A DNA stretch of 27,840 nucleotides, taken from positions 1 through 27,840 of the forward strand of contig CAYJEN010000017.1 of assembly GCA_964369185.1 (NCBI GenBank), written 5' to 3'. The translations under genes and the position numbers were made by a program. This stretch comes from CAYJAZ01 sp964369185 (GTDB lineage Bacteria > Desulfobacterota > Desulfovibrionia > Desulfovibrionales > Desulfovibrionaceae). The notes below the pieces were generated by a model, which was not told where the DNA came from, searched no databases, and saw only the letters and a list, made by a program, of their open reading frames with translations. Of this stretch, positions 15,471 to 23,927 are shown piece after piece (position 1 is the first letter of the stretch; the number at the start of each line of letters is the position of its first letter).

Positions 15471-16694
15471 CTACTGAGCTTTGTTAAAATCTATAATTTT
15501 CGCTTGTTTTGAATGTAGTACACCCTCTAAAGCTTTTGTGGCCTCTCGTTCAGCAGTTGGGCACAAATGAGAATAGCGCATTGTCATTTTTATATCAGAA
15601 TGCCCCAGTAGCTTAGATAGAGTAAAAATTGGAGTTCCTGCCTTTGCGTGCCAAGAGGCGAATGTGTGCCTTAATGTATGAAAACATACTTTCTGCCTTC
15701 TATCATCAATATCTTTATTAAGCTCAAGTTTCTCAATAACTCTTTCAAAAGTACGTGAAATTTCATTATGCAGAAATATTTTCTTCTCATCATTACGTAT
15801 AAGATACATTTCGTGTAAAACAGTATAAACTTCATCTGTCATAAAAGCATGTCGACTTTGTTTATTTTTTGGATCTTTAATATAGATACTTTTTTCATCA
15901 AAATTTATATCTTGCCATGTGAGTTTAAGAATTTCGCCTGCTCTCATACCTGTAAACAAAGACAATACACATATGTTATGCAAAGGTAATGAGCGCTTTT
16001 TCAACTCTTCCAAAAGAGCATTTGCCTCATCAATACTTAGAAAACGCACTCTTTGATTATCACTTCTTGGTTTTTTGATTTTACGTATAGGGTTTTGCAA
16101 ACTTTCATCAATATTTGACTGTGCATAAGTGAAAATTTGAGATAACACGGCTAGAATATTTCTTTTAGTAGCATCACTCAAAGGTCTATTCGTAGTAAAT
16201 CCTTTTGCTTCATTTAAGAACAACAGAAATTTATTCATTTGAACTGAGTCTATTTTCTTAATAAGCATATTTTTGAAGAAAGGAGAAATATAGTTCTTGA
16301 AGATACTAACTTCATCTTTAATGGTTCTTTCTTTTTTTCCATTGACCTTTTGTACTTGTAAGTATCCATTTTCAAAGATATGATTTAATGTTAGTTCAGC
16401 TTCTTTTGCTTTTTGTTCTTTATTCTCAATTTCTTTTTCAAGATTTTCTTCCCTTAAATCCCTATAAGATTGTGCTCCATTACCGTTTTTGTGGTTAACT
16501 CTTAAAATCCTAAGAATATCTTCACATGTTTCTTGCTTTACCCCATCAGAACTCCAGCCAACTCCTTCGTTGTAGTCCTTTCCTTTTACTGAGTAGTAAA
16601 TGGTATAATAACGATCAGCTCTTTTGTTGTGCTTACGTTCTGTGTGTTCTCTATATCGAATACCACGTGAAACCTTTATCCACTTTGCTGCCAT
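15471..16694 (-). CDS. int: Tyrosine recombinase/integrase of the island
   Basis: 407 residues. An N-terminal arm-binding region (about 1-80), a long helical linker and a SAM-like core-binding domain (about 100-190) are followed by the catalytic domain. Active-site residues are visible: Arg in LFTGMRAGEILKLTW (about 243-257), HTLRHTFASWH (about 343-353) and GHSDIKMTMRYSHL with the final His and the nucleophile Tyr (about 367-380). The ATG at 16694 follows AGAGGTG. The gene points away from a tRNA-fMet 3' fragment 165 bases upstream, which is its attachment site. The N-terminus (IKVSRGIRYREH, then ADRYYTIYYSVKGK) is like integrases I associate with Desulfovibrionaceae elements. Confidence 0.95.
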   Translation of the reverse strand: MAAKWIKVSRGIRYREHTERKHNKRADRYYTIYYSVKGKDYNEGVGWSSDGVKQETCEDILRILRVNHKNGNGAQSYRDLREENLEKEIENKEQKAKEAELTLNHIFENGYLQVQKVNGKKERTIKDEVSIFKNYISPFFKNMLIKKIDSVQMNKFLLFLNEAKGFTTNRPLSDATKRNILAVLSQIFTYAQSNIDESLQNPIRKIKKPRSDNQRVRFLSIDEANALLEELKKRSLPLHNICVLSLFTGMRAGEILKLTWQDINFDEKSIYIKDPKNKQSRHAFMTDEVYTVLHEMYLIRNDEKKIFLHNEISRTFERVIEKLELNKDIDDRRQKVCFHTLRHTFASWHAKAGTPIFTLSKLLGHSDIKMTMRYSHLCPTAEREATKALEGVLHSKQAKIIDFNKAQ

Positions 16695-16857
16695 TTTACA
16701 CCTCTTTTCTGTACAGGTATTGTACAGGTTTTTCCTTGAAAGGGATACAAACTTAGTGAAACGTTATGAATAAAGCATAGCATTAAATTTGCTATTGTCA
16801 ATACTTTTATTGAATTTGATGAAATATTGTGAAAGGTAAAAATAAAATACAAAAGAA

Positions 16858-16902
<45 letters not shown>

Positions 16903-16915
16903 AGAAGAATCAATA

Positions 16916-16945
16916 GGTTACGATGAAAATCGTAACCTTTTTTTT
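16916..16945 (+). terminator. Orphaned tRNA-fMet intrinsic terminator
   Basis: A perfect 9-bp stem (GGTTACGAT at 16916-16924, ATCGTAACC at 16929-16937) with a GAAA tetraloop is followed by eight T. It sits 13 bases after the tRNA CCA end and was presumably the native terminator of the tRNA gene before the island separated them. Confidence 0.93.
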
Positions 16946-17052
16946 GTGGGAAATGCTGTTTTCTTCATAGTCTAAATACGAGTTTTTTATTTCTACCTCT
17001 ATCACTGATAACATTAAGTCTTTTGTTTTTTTATACTTAATGTAATTTGTAA

Positions 17053-18045
17053 TTAATGCCCAATAAAGTCAACTCTTTTTAGTAGTTCTGCGTATTCAGC
17101 ATTTGTTATAATTGAAGTTACATTACCCGTAATAAGTGCGATAAGAAATAAACCTACAAATAGAGAAAAAACTAAAGAGGTATAGTTCAAACTACTTATA
17201 GAGCGAGTCTTGCTTATATTATTCAAACAATTTCTACTTGGTACAGCATTTACACATTGCTGACAACCAATACATTCAGGTGTGTGTACTGTTTTCTTTT
17301 TATATACCTCAATCTCCATAGGGCACGCTTTAGCACAGAGCTTACACTGAATACAAGCATCTTCATTTCTTCTTATCTTGAAAGGCGAAAGAAGACTAAA
17401 AATTCCTACTAATGCGCCATAAGGACATAAATATTTACAGAAAAAGCCACGAAATACAAAATTCAAGAATACTATTCCCGTAACAATTGCTAGGCTCAAT
17501 GCTGTAGGATACAGAAGTAAATGAAGCATTTTTGCATCTGAGATTTTATTATACGAAGAAAATAAAAACATCTGTGCATCACGCACTTCCATAGAAAAAA
17601 AGACTAGTTTTAAAAAACCAAAGGGAAGATAATACTTTACACATAATAATGGATAATGCAGAAGTTTTGGCATTTTTAGCTTCAAGCCTTTTTCTGATAT
17701 AAATTCTAATACATACCCAAAAGGGCAAAGATATCCGCAAAAGCTTTTTTTAAATACTGCACTTATAATTATTATTGATAAAAATATCGTCAAACCTGCT
17801 GGATGAAGAGGATCATACATACCCGTATAAATGAGTTGTTTCAAACCTAATACAGCACTTAAAGGTAGGAACGCTTCTATACCTGCGGGCTTTACTACAT
17901 CAAGATTTCCTGCAAGTAAAGACATATAATAAAAATAAAATCTTAGTCCTATACCAAGAACATAGATAAACATTACTATTTGCAATATCTTACGAGAATT
18001 GTTCATCATGTTGTATTTTAGTTTTTTGAATGTTTCCGATGCCAT
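17053..18045 (-). CDS. NapH/YccM-like membrane polyferredoxin
   Basis: 330 residues with about five membrane spans. Two membrane-edge motifs CGYLCPFG (C103, C107) and CKYLCPYG (C203, C207) are typical of NapH, NosR and related quinol-side electron-transfer proteins. A cytoplasmic ferredoxin region follows: CIQCKLCAKACP (231-242) and CIGCQQCVNAVP (258-269). In the second motif the fourth Cys is Val268. In two-cluster ferredoxins that Cys ligates the first cluster, though C272 four residues on might replace it. It probably passes electrons across the membrane to a partner not in the window. The decayed gene upstream gives no clue. Start at 18045 after AAGAAG-rich sequence. Confidence 0.85.
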   Translation of the reverse strand: MASETFKKLKYNMMNNSRKILQIVMFIYVLGIGLRFYFYYMSLLAGNLDVVKPAGIEAFLPLSAVLGLKQLIYTGMYDPLHPAGLTIFLSIIIISAVFKKSFCGYLCPFGYVLEFISEKGLKLKMPKLLHYPLLCVKYYLPFGFLKLVFFSMEVRDAQMFLFSSYNKISDAKMLHLLLYPTALSLAIVTGIVFLNFVFRGFFCKYLCPYGALVGIFSLLSPFKIRRNEDACIQCKLCAKACPMEIEVYKKKTVHTPECIGCQQCVNAVPSRNCLNNISKTRSISSLNYTSLVFSLFVGLFLIALITGNVTSIITNAEYAELLKRVDFIGH

Positions 18046-18066
18046 TTTTTCTTCTTTAGTCCTTTT

Positions 18067-18774
18067 TTAAAGTTCTACAGTTTCGCCATCTTCAGGGATT
18101 GTTAGTCTATCTGAAAAAGAGCTTTCTAACGCAAATTTTCTTAAAGCTTCCCTTGATGATATAAATTGATTAAGGGGTGTTTTTAATCCATCAAACCAAA
18201 CAGTATCACCCATGAGATAGAGAGTTTTTTCATTCTCGCATTTCATAATAAACCCACATGCATCCATTGAGTTTTTCCTTTCTGCAAGTATTGACTCATC
18301 AGAATAATGCTGAGCAACTGTGCTTATGAGTGTAATATTATTGAATTCTACGCCTTTTTCTGTAAGAATAGTCACATTTGAAAAATTATTTTGAATAAGA
18401 AGAGCATAATCATTTTCATTCTAACAAAAAATTGCCATATCCTTTGGTAAGCGTTCCATTGCAACTTTATCAAAGTGATCAGGATGAAGATGAGTCGCAA
18501 TAACAGCATCAACATCAATAATTTCTTCAATAGGAAGAGGCAAATCAGTTATGGGAAGGCTAAAATATACTAATCCGGCATTGTGTATAGCTGCAAGATT
18601 GCGTTGAGGTTCAAGATTAAGTGGTGGAATAAAATTTACTACTATATCAACACCTGCTTCTTTAGCAAGTAAATATTCCTCATCTTTTGGAAAGCCTGAT
18701 GTTATGATATTATCGTTAATTTTATGAGATGCAAAAATATTTTCTCATTTGCTTGTATCGATTGTGTTTCTCAT
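18067..18774 (-). pseudogene. Decayed UlaG-like metallo-hydrolase fused to a phosphatase-like fragment
   Basis: One continuous frame from an ATG at 18774 to the stop at 18067 is broken by an in-frame TGA (codon 10) and TAG (before NENDYALL). The first 80 or so codons (NDNIITSGFPKDEEYLL, AGVDIVVNFIPP) resemble the start of a tyrosine-phosphatase-like domain but lack its Cys-x5-Arg loop. They run directly into ATHLHPDHFD, the metal-binding motif of a metallo-beta-lactamase fold. Later, GDTVWFDG is followed too soon by SREALRKF and IPEDGETVEL, the end of UlaG-like proteins, so roughly 50 residues are missing. Deletions plus two stops make this a pseudogene. A 102-residue open piece (18067-18375, GTG start) survives but is unlikely to fold. 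Confidence 0.8.
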
Positions 18775-18795
18775 TTTTAATTCTCTCCAGTATAT

Positions 18796-18814
18796 TAGGG
18801 TGTGTTTCTAAATT
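18796..18814 (+). repeat. 19-bp intergenic repeat, copy 1
   Basis: TAGGGTGTGTTTCTAAATT, one mismatch to the consensus TAGGGTATGTTTCTAAATT. It lies between the decayed hydrolase gene and the EamA gene. Confidence 0.75.
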
Positions 18815-19045
18815 TAAAGATTTTAAGGAAATATATCATTATAGTTTTCGTGGAATAAAATAGTTTTTAAAAGCAATTTAAATTTACTCAAGAGAATAAC
18901 CACTATATTAAAGAATGTTTTATGCAACATCCCTCTACTCTAAAAAGCACTTGCCAAATTTTAGTATTTGCTATATAGGAGTGTACGCTTAGAGCATTTT
19001 AGAAAAAGCTCTAATTACGTATATCAATTGTATTGGAAGTATATT

Positions 19046-20035
19046 ATGCAGAATAAAAATCTACCAGATAAAAATCTATCAGTCGGATTTTTAGAGGCTA
19101 TTCTCTCTGGAGCTTTATATGGTCTTAATCCTCTATTCTTTTTACCTATTCATGAACTAGGCTACTCGATAGAAGCGACCATTTTTTTCCGTTTTTTACT
19201 GGCAAGTTTGTTTATTTTCTGTGTTTTACTTTTAAAAGGAAAGTCAATTATTCTACCTAAAAAAGCGTGGAAAGTAACTACCTTTGGTGGCGTTATGCAA
19301 GCTGTAGCAGCAGTTTGTTTATTCCAGTCATTTCTTTATATGGAAAGTGGAATAGCCATGACAATATTTTTTGCAAATCCTGTTTTTGTTATGATTATTC
19401 TTGTTGCTTTTTACAATGAAAAACTAGAGTTTTATAAAGTATTCTTTTTAGTTACAACCTTAATTGGTATTGCTCTTCTTTCAGGTTTTTTCCATTCGCT
19501 CGATGGTATAAATTATAAAGGCGTTATTGTTTCTTTAGCCGGTGCTCTTGCTTATGCTCTTTATATGCTTAGTGTGCGCTATGCCCCATTTGATACAAAA
19601 AAAATAGATTATAGTAGAGGTGAACCATTAGATAAAAAAGATTCCCTCTCAAAAGAATTGTTCTCGGCTTATCTCTTTTTGATTTGTGCTTTCTTCGCTC
19701 TTATTTTTTCTTTGATAACAGATAGCTACATGTTACCACGTTCGAGCTTTGAATGGTTAATGATTGCAGGTCTTAGCATTGTAACAACTCTTCTTGCAAA
19801 TAGTTTCTTAGTTTCTGCAATTATGAAAATTGGAGCAATTCTCGCATCAATTCTTTCTGCTATGGAACCTATTACAGCCGTTATTATTGGCGTTGCTGTT
19901 TTCAATGAACGTGTAGACTTTATTACAATTTTAGGAGTTTGTATAGTTATAGCCTCCGTTTCATTGCTTACAATTATTCCAATTTTACCTTATAAGGAAC
20001 TCTATTTAAAATATATTCTAAAGAAACAAAGATAA
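19046..20035 (+). CDS. EamA/DMT-family membrane transporter
   Basis: About 329 residues with some ten hydrophobic spans in two repeats of the EamA fold. The first begins near GFLEAILSGALYGLNPLFF, and the second half ends with SAIMKIGAILASILSAMEPITAVIIGV, the conserved last-repeat segment (AxxxSxxEPxxAxxxG). A soluble loop (KKIDYSRGEPLDKKDSLSK) divides the halves. Such proteins export small metabolites or amino acids; the substrate cannot be told. I chose the ATG at 19046 with TTGGAAG upstream over a TTG at 18968, because homologues usually begin near the first membrane span. Confidence 0.88.
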   Translation: MQNKNLPDKNLSVGFLEAILSGALYGLNPLFFLPIHELGYSIEATIFFRFLLASLFIFCVLLLKGKSIILPKKAWKVTTFGGVMQAVAAVCLFQSFLYMESGIAMTIFFANPVFVMIILVAFYNEKLEFYKVFFLVTTLIGIALLSGFFHSLDGINYKGVIVSLAGALAYALYMLSVRYAPFDTKKIDYSRGEPLDKKDSLSKELFSAYLFLICAFFALIFSLITDSYMLPRSSFEWLMIAGLSIVTTLLANSFLVSAIMKIGAILASILSAMEPITAVIIGVAVFNERVDFITILGVCIVIASVSLLTIIPILPYKELYLKYILKKQR

Positions 20036-20179
20036 TTTAATTGATATTAACTCTTTCTAAAAGTAGCTAATCCTCCAAGATAGCCGACATGAGAGATATA
20101 CATTGCAGAAATAAATTAATTTTGCTATAAAATATAGCATAGGCATTCAAAATATTAAGTTTATATTATATTTATTTAC

Positions 20180-20198
20180 TAGGGTATGTTTCTAATTT
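20180..20198 (+). repeat. 19-bp intergenic repeat, copy 2
   Basis: TAGGGTATGTTTCTAATTT, one mismatch to the consensus, 45 bases upstream of the potassium-channel gene. Confidence 0.8.
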
Positions 20199-20243
20199 TG
20201 ATTTAAGTTATAGTGATTTTCTTATATATGTGGGGGGAGGTAT

Positions 20244-21947
20244 ATGAAGTTTGTTGTTTCTCAAATGAGTGTTTTTCTAAAACAAACAGGAACTAAAAGA
20301 AATGTAGGTTATTTTTTACGTTTTTTGTTCTTGCTTTTAGCACTTGTTGTTATTTATAGCGTTTTATTTCACTATATAATGGCCTATGAAGGACAAGAAC
20401 ATTCATGGATAACAGGACTTTATTGGACACTCACTGTAATGAGCACCCTCGGTTTTGGTGATATTACTTTCGTAAGCGATTTTGGAAGGTTGTTTTCATT
20501 ATTTGTCTTGATAACAGGAATAATACTCCTTCTTGTGATGCTACCCTTTGCCTTTATTCAATACGTTTATTCACCATGGCTTGAAGCACAAAAAAAGACA
20601 AATGCACCAAGAAAAATCGATTCAAAAATAAAAGATCATGTAATAGTAGTAGGACTTAATCCAATAACGCTAAACCTTGTGCAACTACTTTCGCATAATG
20701 GATTTTACTGTGTTGTGCTCTGCCCCGATATTCAAACGTCCATAGACTTAGAAGATCAAGGTTTCAACGTGCTTGTTGGTGACTATGACGATGAAACTAC
20801 ATATAAAAATTTAGAATTTGATAAAGCTGCACTACTTGTTGCACTCGATACCGATAAAAGAAACACCAATATTATATTCTCAGCCAGAGGTGTAAATGCA
20901 AATGTTCCCATCATTTCAAAAGCTGAAAATGCAGATTCTGAAGACATTTTACAATTAGCCGGCAGCACAAAAGTTTTCCGCTTCAGAACTTTACTTGGTC
21001 AGGCTTTGGCAGATAGAGTTGAGGGGTGTAAAGGTAGTTTTAGTTATTTTACAAGCTTTTCTTCACTTCTTATCGCAGAACGTTCAATCGATAGTACAAG
21101 CCTAAAATCAAGAAGCTTAGTCGAGTCAAACCTTCGTGCTGAAGTTGGAATAAATATTGTGGGCTTATGGCAAAAAGGCAATTTTCTTATGCCGCCTCCT
21201 ACTGAAGTATTGCCAACTTCTGCCACCTTAGTAATGGCAGGCACACAAGAACAATTTGATCTTTTTGATGAAAAATTTAGCACGAGTGTAGAAATTCCAT
21301 CTCAGCATAAAGTTGTAGTAATTGGAGGTGGCAAAGTTGGACTTGCTGCGGCTGAACAATTACATTCTCAAGGGCTTCAAGTTTCATTAATTGATAAAAT
21401 TCCAATCAAAGGGACTTCAAAAGAGATAAAATCAATCCTAGGCGATGCTGCTGATATTGAAATACTAAAGCAAGCCGGCATTGAAGATGCAACCTCTGTT
21501 ATCATCACAACGCATGACGATGATACCAATATCTATCTAACTATCTACTGCCGAAGATTGCGCCCTGAAATTCAAATTCTTTCTCGCGCATCTCTTGATA
21601 GAAACGTGAGCATACTACATAGAGCTGGGGCAAATGTTGTGCTTTCATTAGTTTCAATGATGAGTAATTCTGTAGTTAATATGTTGGCACCGGGAAAAAT
21701 CTTTATGTTGCGTGATGGTCTTTGTCTTTTTACTGCAAAAGCAAGCAAGGCTCTTGCTGGCAAAAATCTTATTGAAAGCAAAATACGCTTGAAAACCGGT
21801 TGCAGTGTTGTTGGAGTAAGAATGAAAGGTGGTGCTATTCAAGTAAACCCTGATCCTTATCATGTATTTACACAAGGTGAAGAAATTTATCTTATAGGAA
21901 ATAGTGTGGATTCATTTATAGAGCATTTTGGTATAGATAAATTCTAG
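20244..21947 (+). CDS. Potassium channel with two TrkA/RCK domains
   Basis: 567 residues. Two membrane spans (about 23-46 and 83-108) flank a pore helix and selectivity filter STLGFGD (67-73). A first RCK/TrkA-N domain (about 131-250) starts VIVVGLNPITLNLV, a degenerate Rossmann loop. A second RCK domain starts VVVIGGGKVGLAAAEQL (about 353-369), with the nucleotide-binding glycines intact. A TrkA-C-like domain lies at the end (KIRLKTGCSVVGVRMKGG). Only one pore is present, so it must assemble as a tetramer. Fused tandem RCK domains resemble MthK/GsuK-type gated channels. The ATG at 20244 follows a strong GGGGGGAGG. Two unrecognised membrane proteins follow on the same strand. Confidence 0.92.
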   Translation: MKFVVSQMSVFLKQTGTKRNVGYFLRFLFLLLALVVIYSVLFHYIMAYEGQEHSWITGLYWTLTVMSTLGFGDITFVSDFGRLFSLFVLITGIILLLVMLPFAFIQYVYSPWLEAQKKTNAPRKIDSKIKDHVIVVGLNPITLNLVQLLSHNGFYCVVLCPDIQTSIDLEDQGFNVLVGDYDDETTYKNLEFDKAALLVALDTDKRNTNIIFSARGVNANVPIISKAENADSEDILQLAGSTKVFRFRTLLGQALADRVEGCKGSFSYFTSFSSLLIAERSIDSTSLKSRSLVESNLRAEVGINIVGLWQKGNFLMPPPTEVLPTSATLVMAGTQEQFDLFDEKFSTSVEIPSQHKVVVIGGGKVGLAAAEQLHSQGLQVSLIDKIPIKGTSKEIKSILGDAADIEILKQAGIEDATSVIITTHDDDTNIYLTIYCRRLRPEIQILSRASLDRNVSILHRAGANVVLSLVSMMSNSVVNMLAPGKIFMLRDGLCLFTAKASKALAGKNLIESKIRLKTGCSVVGVRMKGGAIQVNPDPYHVFTQGEEIYLIGNSVDSFIEHFGIDKF

Positions 21948-21961
21948 ATAGTGTCGTCATC

Positions 21962-21980
21962 TAGGATATGTTTCAATAAA
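21962..21980 (+). repeat. Degenerate copy 3 of the 19-bp intergenic repeat
   Basis: TAGGATATGTTTCAATAAA matches the consensus at the first half only (TAGG-TATGTTTC). It lies between the channel gene and the next membrane protein. Confidence 0.45.
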
Positions 21981-22007
21981 CGCCTTCAAAATAATTAGGA
22001 ATAAGTA

Positions 22008-22313
22008 ATGGGTAGTGGGTTTCTTGTCTTCGCATTTTTCATAATTGCAGGAAGTTTTATTTTTATATTGTCTCTCATAGGACTACAAATTAGACTTTCA
22101 ATGAAAGATGGTTACCTAGGTTTGATTATCCCACCCCTAAGTCTTTTTATAAATGAACCTTTCCAGTTTGCCCTCACAGGGATTGAAGTGCTTTCTACCG
22201 GCACAACAGGAGGATGGACAAGCCATTATGAAGGTTTTGTAACTGTAATCCCTACCCTCTTTTTTTTATTGATTTTTTTATGCTGCAAACAAATAAAGAA
22301 AAATAGAATATAA
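22008..22313 (+). CDS. Unrecognised small membrane protein (101 residues)
   Basis: Two clear hydrophobic spans (about 5-27 and 78-94) flank a polar middle with SLFINEPFQFALTG and STGTTGGWTSHYEGF. AGGAAT sits about 7 bases before the ATG at 22008. I do not recognise the family. It is 60 bases after the potassium-channel stop and 20 bases before a second membrane protein on the same strand, so the three may be one transcript. The spacing also contains a repeat copy, so an operon is not certain. Confidence 0.6.
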   Translation: MGSGFLVFAFFIIAGSFIFILSLIGLQIRLSMKDGYLGLIIPPLSLFINEPFQFALTGIEVLSTGTTGGWTSHYEGFVTVIPTLFFLLIFLCCKQIKKNRI

Positions 22314-22333
22314 ATTATTTTTAAAGGCTTTAG

Positions 22334-23371
22334 ATGAGAATTTTTGAGATTTTACATATCATTTTCCTTTCAGGCGTGGGACGAGGGAGCACTGGCTCCT
22401 CAGGCTTACTAATTTTACAATTTGCAGTTTCCTTACTAGGCATTGCAAGCCACTGTTATTCATTGATAAAAGAAAATAAACTTATTGGAATGATGGCAGT
22501 TGTACTACCATCTGCATTTGCATTTGCATATATTATAATTACAGGACTTGGATTTGATTACTTCCTTTTCAATAAACAAGAACCACATATTATAAACTTA
22601 GTTGCACGGAATATGCTTACAATAGACTTTGTATATGAAGTGTTACTATTAAGTGCAGCATTTCTTATCTCATTATTCACATATTGCAAAATAAAAAAGC
22701 CAACATGGTTTGAATTCTTACTAAGTTATTCGATTGAAATTATAACAATTTTGACTTTTATTATGCTATATGCAGGTTTATATATCACTGACTTTCCATT
22801 TAATATTCTACTAGTATTTGAAAAAAATATTTTCATGATAAAGTTGTTTTTATACGGAGTAAGTTCGCTTATATTAAAAACTTCAGCAACTATCGTGGCT
22901 ATTTTACTTAGTTTTTTACTGAAAGAGCGGAAAAAAATTGACTCTGAAAAAAAATATTTCAGCAACAAGTTTTATGAAGAAGAAACTTTATATTTTCTAA
23001 AAAAAGATCTAAAGCAAATAGCAATAATTCTATATGTATGTTATTTTGTTGAAGTAGCAGTCTTTATATGGCTTTTTGAAAGAAATAAAGGAACAATTGA
23101 CCTTGCTGCTCTATTATTCCTATTAACCTTACCATTTTTATTAATGGCATTATATGCGAATTATAAAGTTATAAAAATGGAAAAATCAAAGCTTTTTCTC
23201 ACATTAAAAGAAGAAAAATCGCCAGGTATTTTCAAAAAATTTCATGATGAAATTATTTTGAAGAATTATCATTCACAACTGCTTGCTTGTAATGAATATT
23301 TACTATCAAGCAACACATTTATGATACATAAAAGAGGCTTATTTCTAAAAAGTATAACAATAAAACATTAG
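22334..23371 (+). CDS. Unrecognised multispan membrane protein (345 residues)
   Basis: About seven to eight hydrophobic spans. The N-terminal half includes SGVGRGSTGSSGLLILQF near residues 14-31. A charged Lys/Glu-rich loop (KERKKIDSEKKYFSNKFYEEET, about 195-216) splits the protein. Two further spans follow, and the C-terminus is a basic cytoplasmic tail of about 70 residues. I do not recognise the family. It directly follows the 101-residue membrane protein and may be its partner. No transporter or enzyme motif is visible. Confidence 0.65.
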   Translation: MRIFEILHIIFLSGVGRGSTGSSGLLILQFAVSLLGIASHCYSLIKENKLIGMMAVVLPSAFAFAYIIITGLGFDYFLFNKQEPHIINLVARNMLTIDFVYEVLLLSAAFLISLFTYCKIKKPTWFEFLLSYSIEIITILTFIMLYAGLYITDFPFNILLVFEKNIFMIKLFLYGVSSLILKTSATIVAILLSFLLKERKKIDSEKKYFSNKFYEEETLYFLKKDLKQIAIILYVCYFVEVAVFIWLFERNKGTIDLAALLFLLTLPFLLMALYANYKVIKMEKSKLFLTLKEEKSPGIFKKFHDEIILKNYHSQLLACNEYLLSSNTFMIHKRGLFLKSITIKH

Positions 23372-23380
23372 TTATGTTTC

Positions 23381-23399
23381 TAGGGTATGTTTCTAAATT
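23381..23399 (+). repeat. 19-bp intergenic repeat, copy 4
   Basis: TAGGGTATGTTTCTAAATT, exact consensus, just after the 345-residue membrane protein. The ten bases before it (GTTATGTTTC) look like a partial second copy. Confidence 0.85.
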
Positions 23400-23411
23400 A
23401 ATTCTATACAA

Positions 23412-23448
23412 AAAACTCCAAAGTGAAATAAAAACACTATGGAGTTTT
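23412..23448. terminator. Bidirectional intrinsic terminator between convergent genes
   Basis: A 14-bp stem with one mismatch (AAAACTCCAAAGTG at 23412-23425, CACTATGGAGTTTT at 23435-23448) encloses a 9-base A-rich loop. It ends in a T run on both strands, longer on the minus strand. It lies between the plus-strand membrane gene and the minus-strand padR. Confidence 0.8.
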
Positions 23449-23496
23449 GATAAGAATTTCAGAATTATTTAGGACTGTCATTCTCAAATTTTCAAA

Positions 23497-23799
23497 TTAT
23501 AGCTCTCTTACAAGTTCTTTAGCTTTATTTTTTGCTTCTATAAGAACTTCTTCACCTTTTTCTGTTATGGAATAATACTTTCTTATTTTACCGTCTACAT
23601 TTTTATTTTCTACAGTTAAGAGTTCTGCTTTTTCAAGATTATGGAAAATAGGATAAAGAGTACCCGGACTTATATCGTAACCATGTGATTTTAATTCCTC
23701 TATCATAAAAGCACCAAAAACAGGCTCTATTTTTGCGTGGTGAAGTATGTGGACATGTATAAAACCTAAAAATAATTTTCGTAAAATTGGGTCTTGCAT
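23497..23799 (-). CDS. PadR-family transcriptional regulator
   Basis: 100 residues with the PadR winged helix: FGAFMIEELKSHGYDISPG followed by TLYPIFHNLEKAELL and the wing KIRKYYSITEKGEE. The N-terminus HVHILHHAKIEP is rich in His, which could bind a metal. The ATG at 23799 is chosen because homologues begin at MQDPILRKL-like sequence. An upstream in-frame ATG at 23883 would read through the repeat operator. It is divergent from the FetAB-like transporter across an array of four 13-bp repeats and probably represses it and itself. Confidence 0.88.
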   Translation of the reverse strand: MQDPILRKLFLGFIHVHILHHAKIEPVFGAFMIEELKSHGYDISPGTLYPIFHNLEKAELLTVENKNVDGKIRKYYSITEKGEEVLIEAKNKAKELVREL

Positions 23800-23825
23800 T
23801 TTTTTATTCCTTATGCTAAATAGTC

Positions 23826-23877
23826 GATATCGAATTACGATATTGATTTTTGATATTGCTATTCGATATCTTATTTC
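23826..23877. promoter_or_regulatory. Four 13-bp direct repeats: predicted PadR operator array
   Basis: GATAT boxes begin at 23826, 23839, 23852 and 23865, exactly 13 bases apart, with consensus GATATyGaaTTwy. The first and last contain the palindrome GATATC, the first within TCGATATCGA. The array fills the space between divergent padR and fetA. The identity of the binding protein is inference from position. Confidence 0.65.
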
Positions 23878-23927
23878 GTGCAAACTCTACTTTACAGCAG
23901 TGCAAATAAAAACACAAGGAAAACATT

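Noticed and set aside
17011..17043. Perfect 9-bp inverted repeat ACATTAAGT/ACTTAATGT after the polyferredoxin gene
   Set aside because: AT-only-like stem with a 15-base loop and no following T run on the coding strand; could be chance in AT-rich DNA.
18067..18774. Recoding of the in-frame TGA and TAG as selenocysteine or readthrough
   Set aside because: Both domains also lack essential parts, and no selenocysteine-type hairpin was evident after the TGA; decay explains everything.
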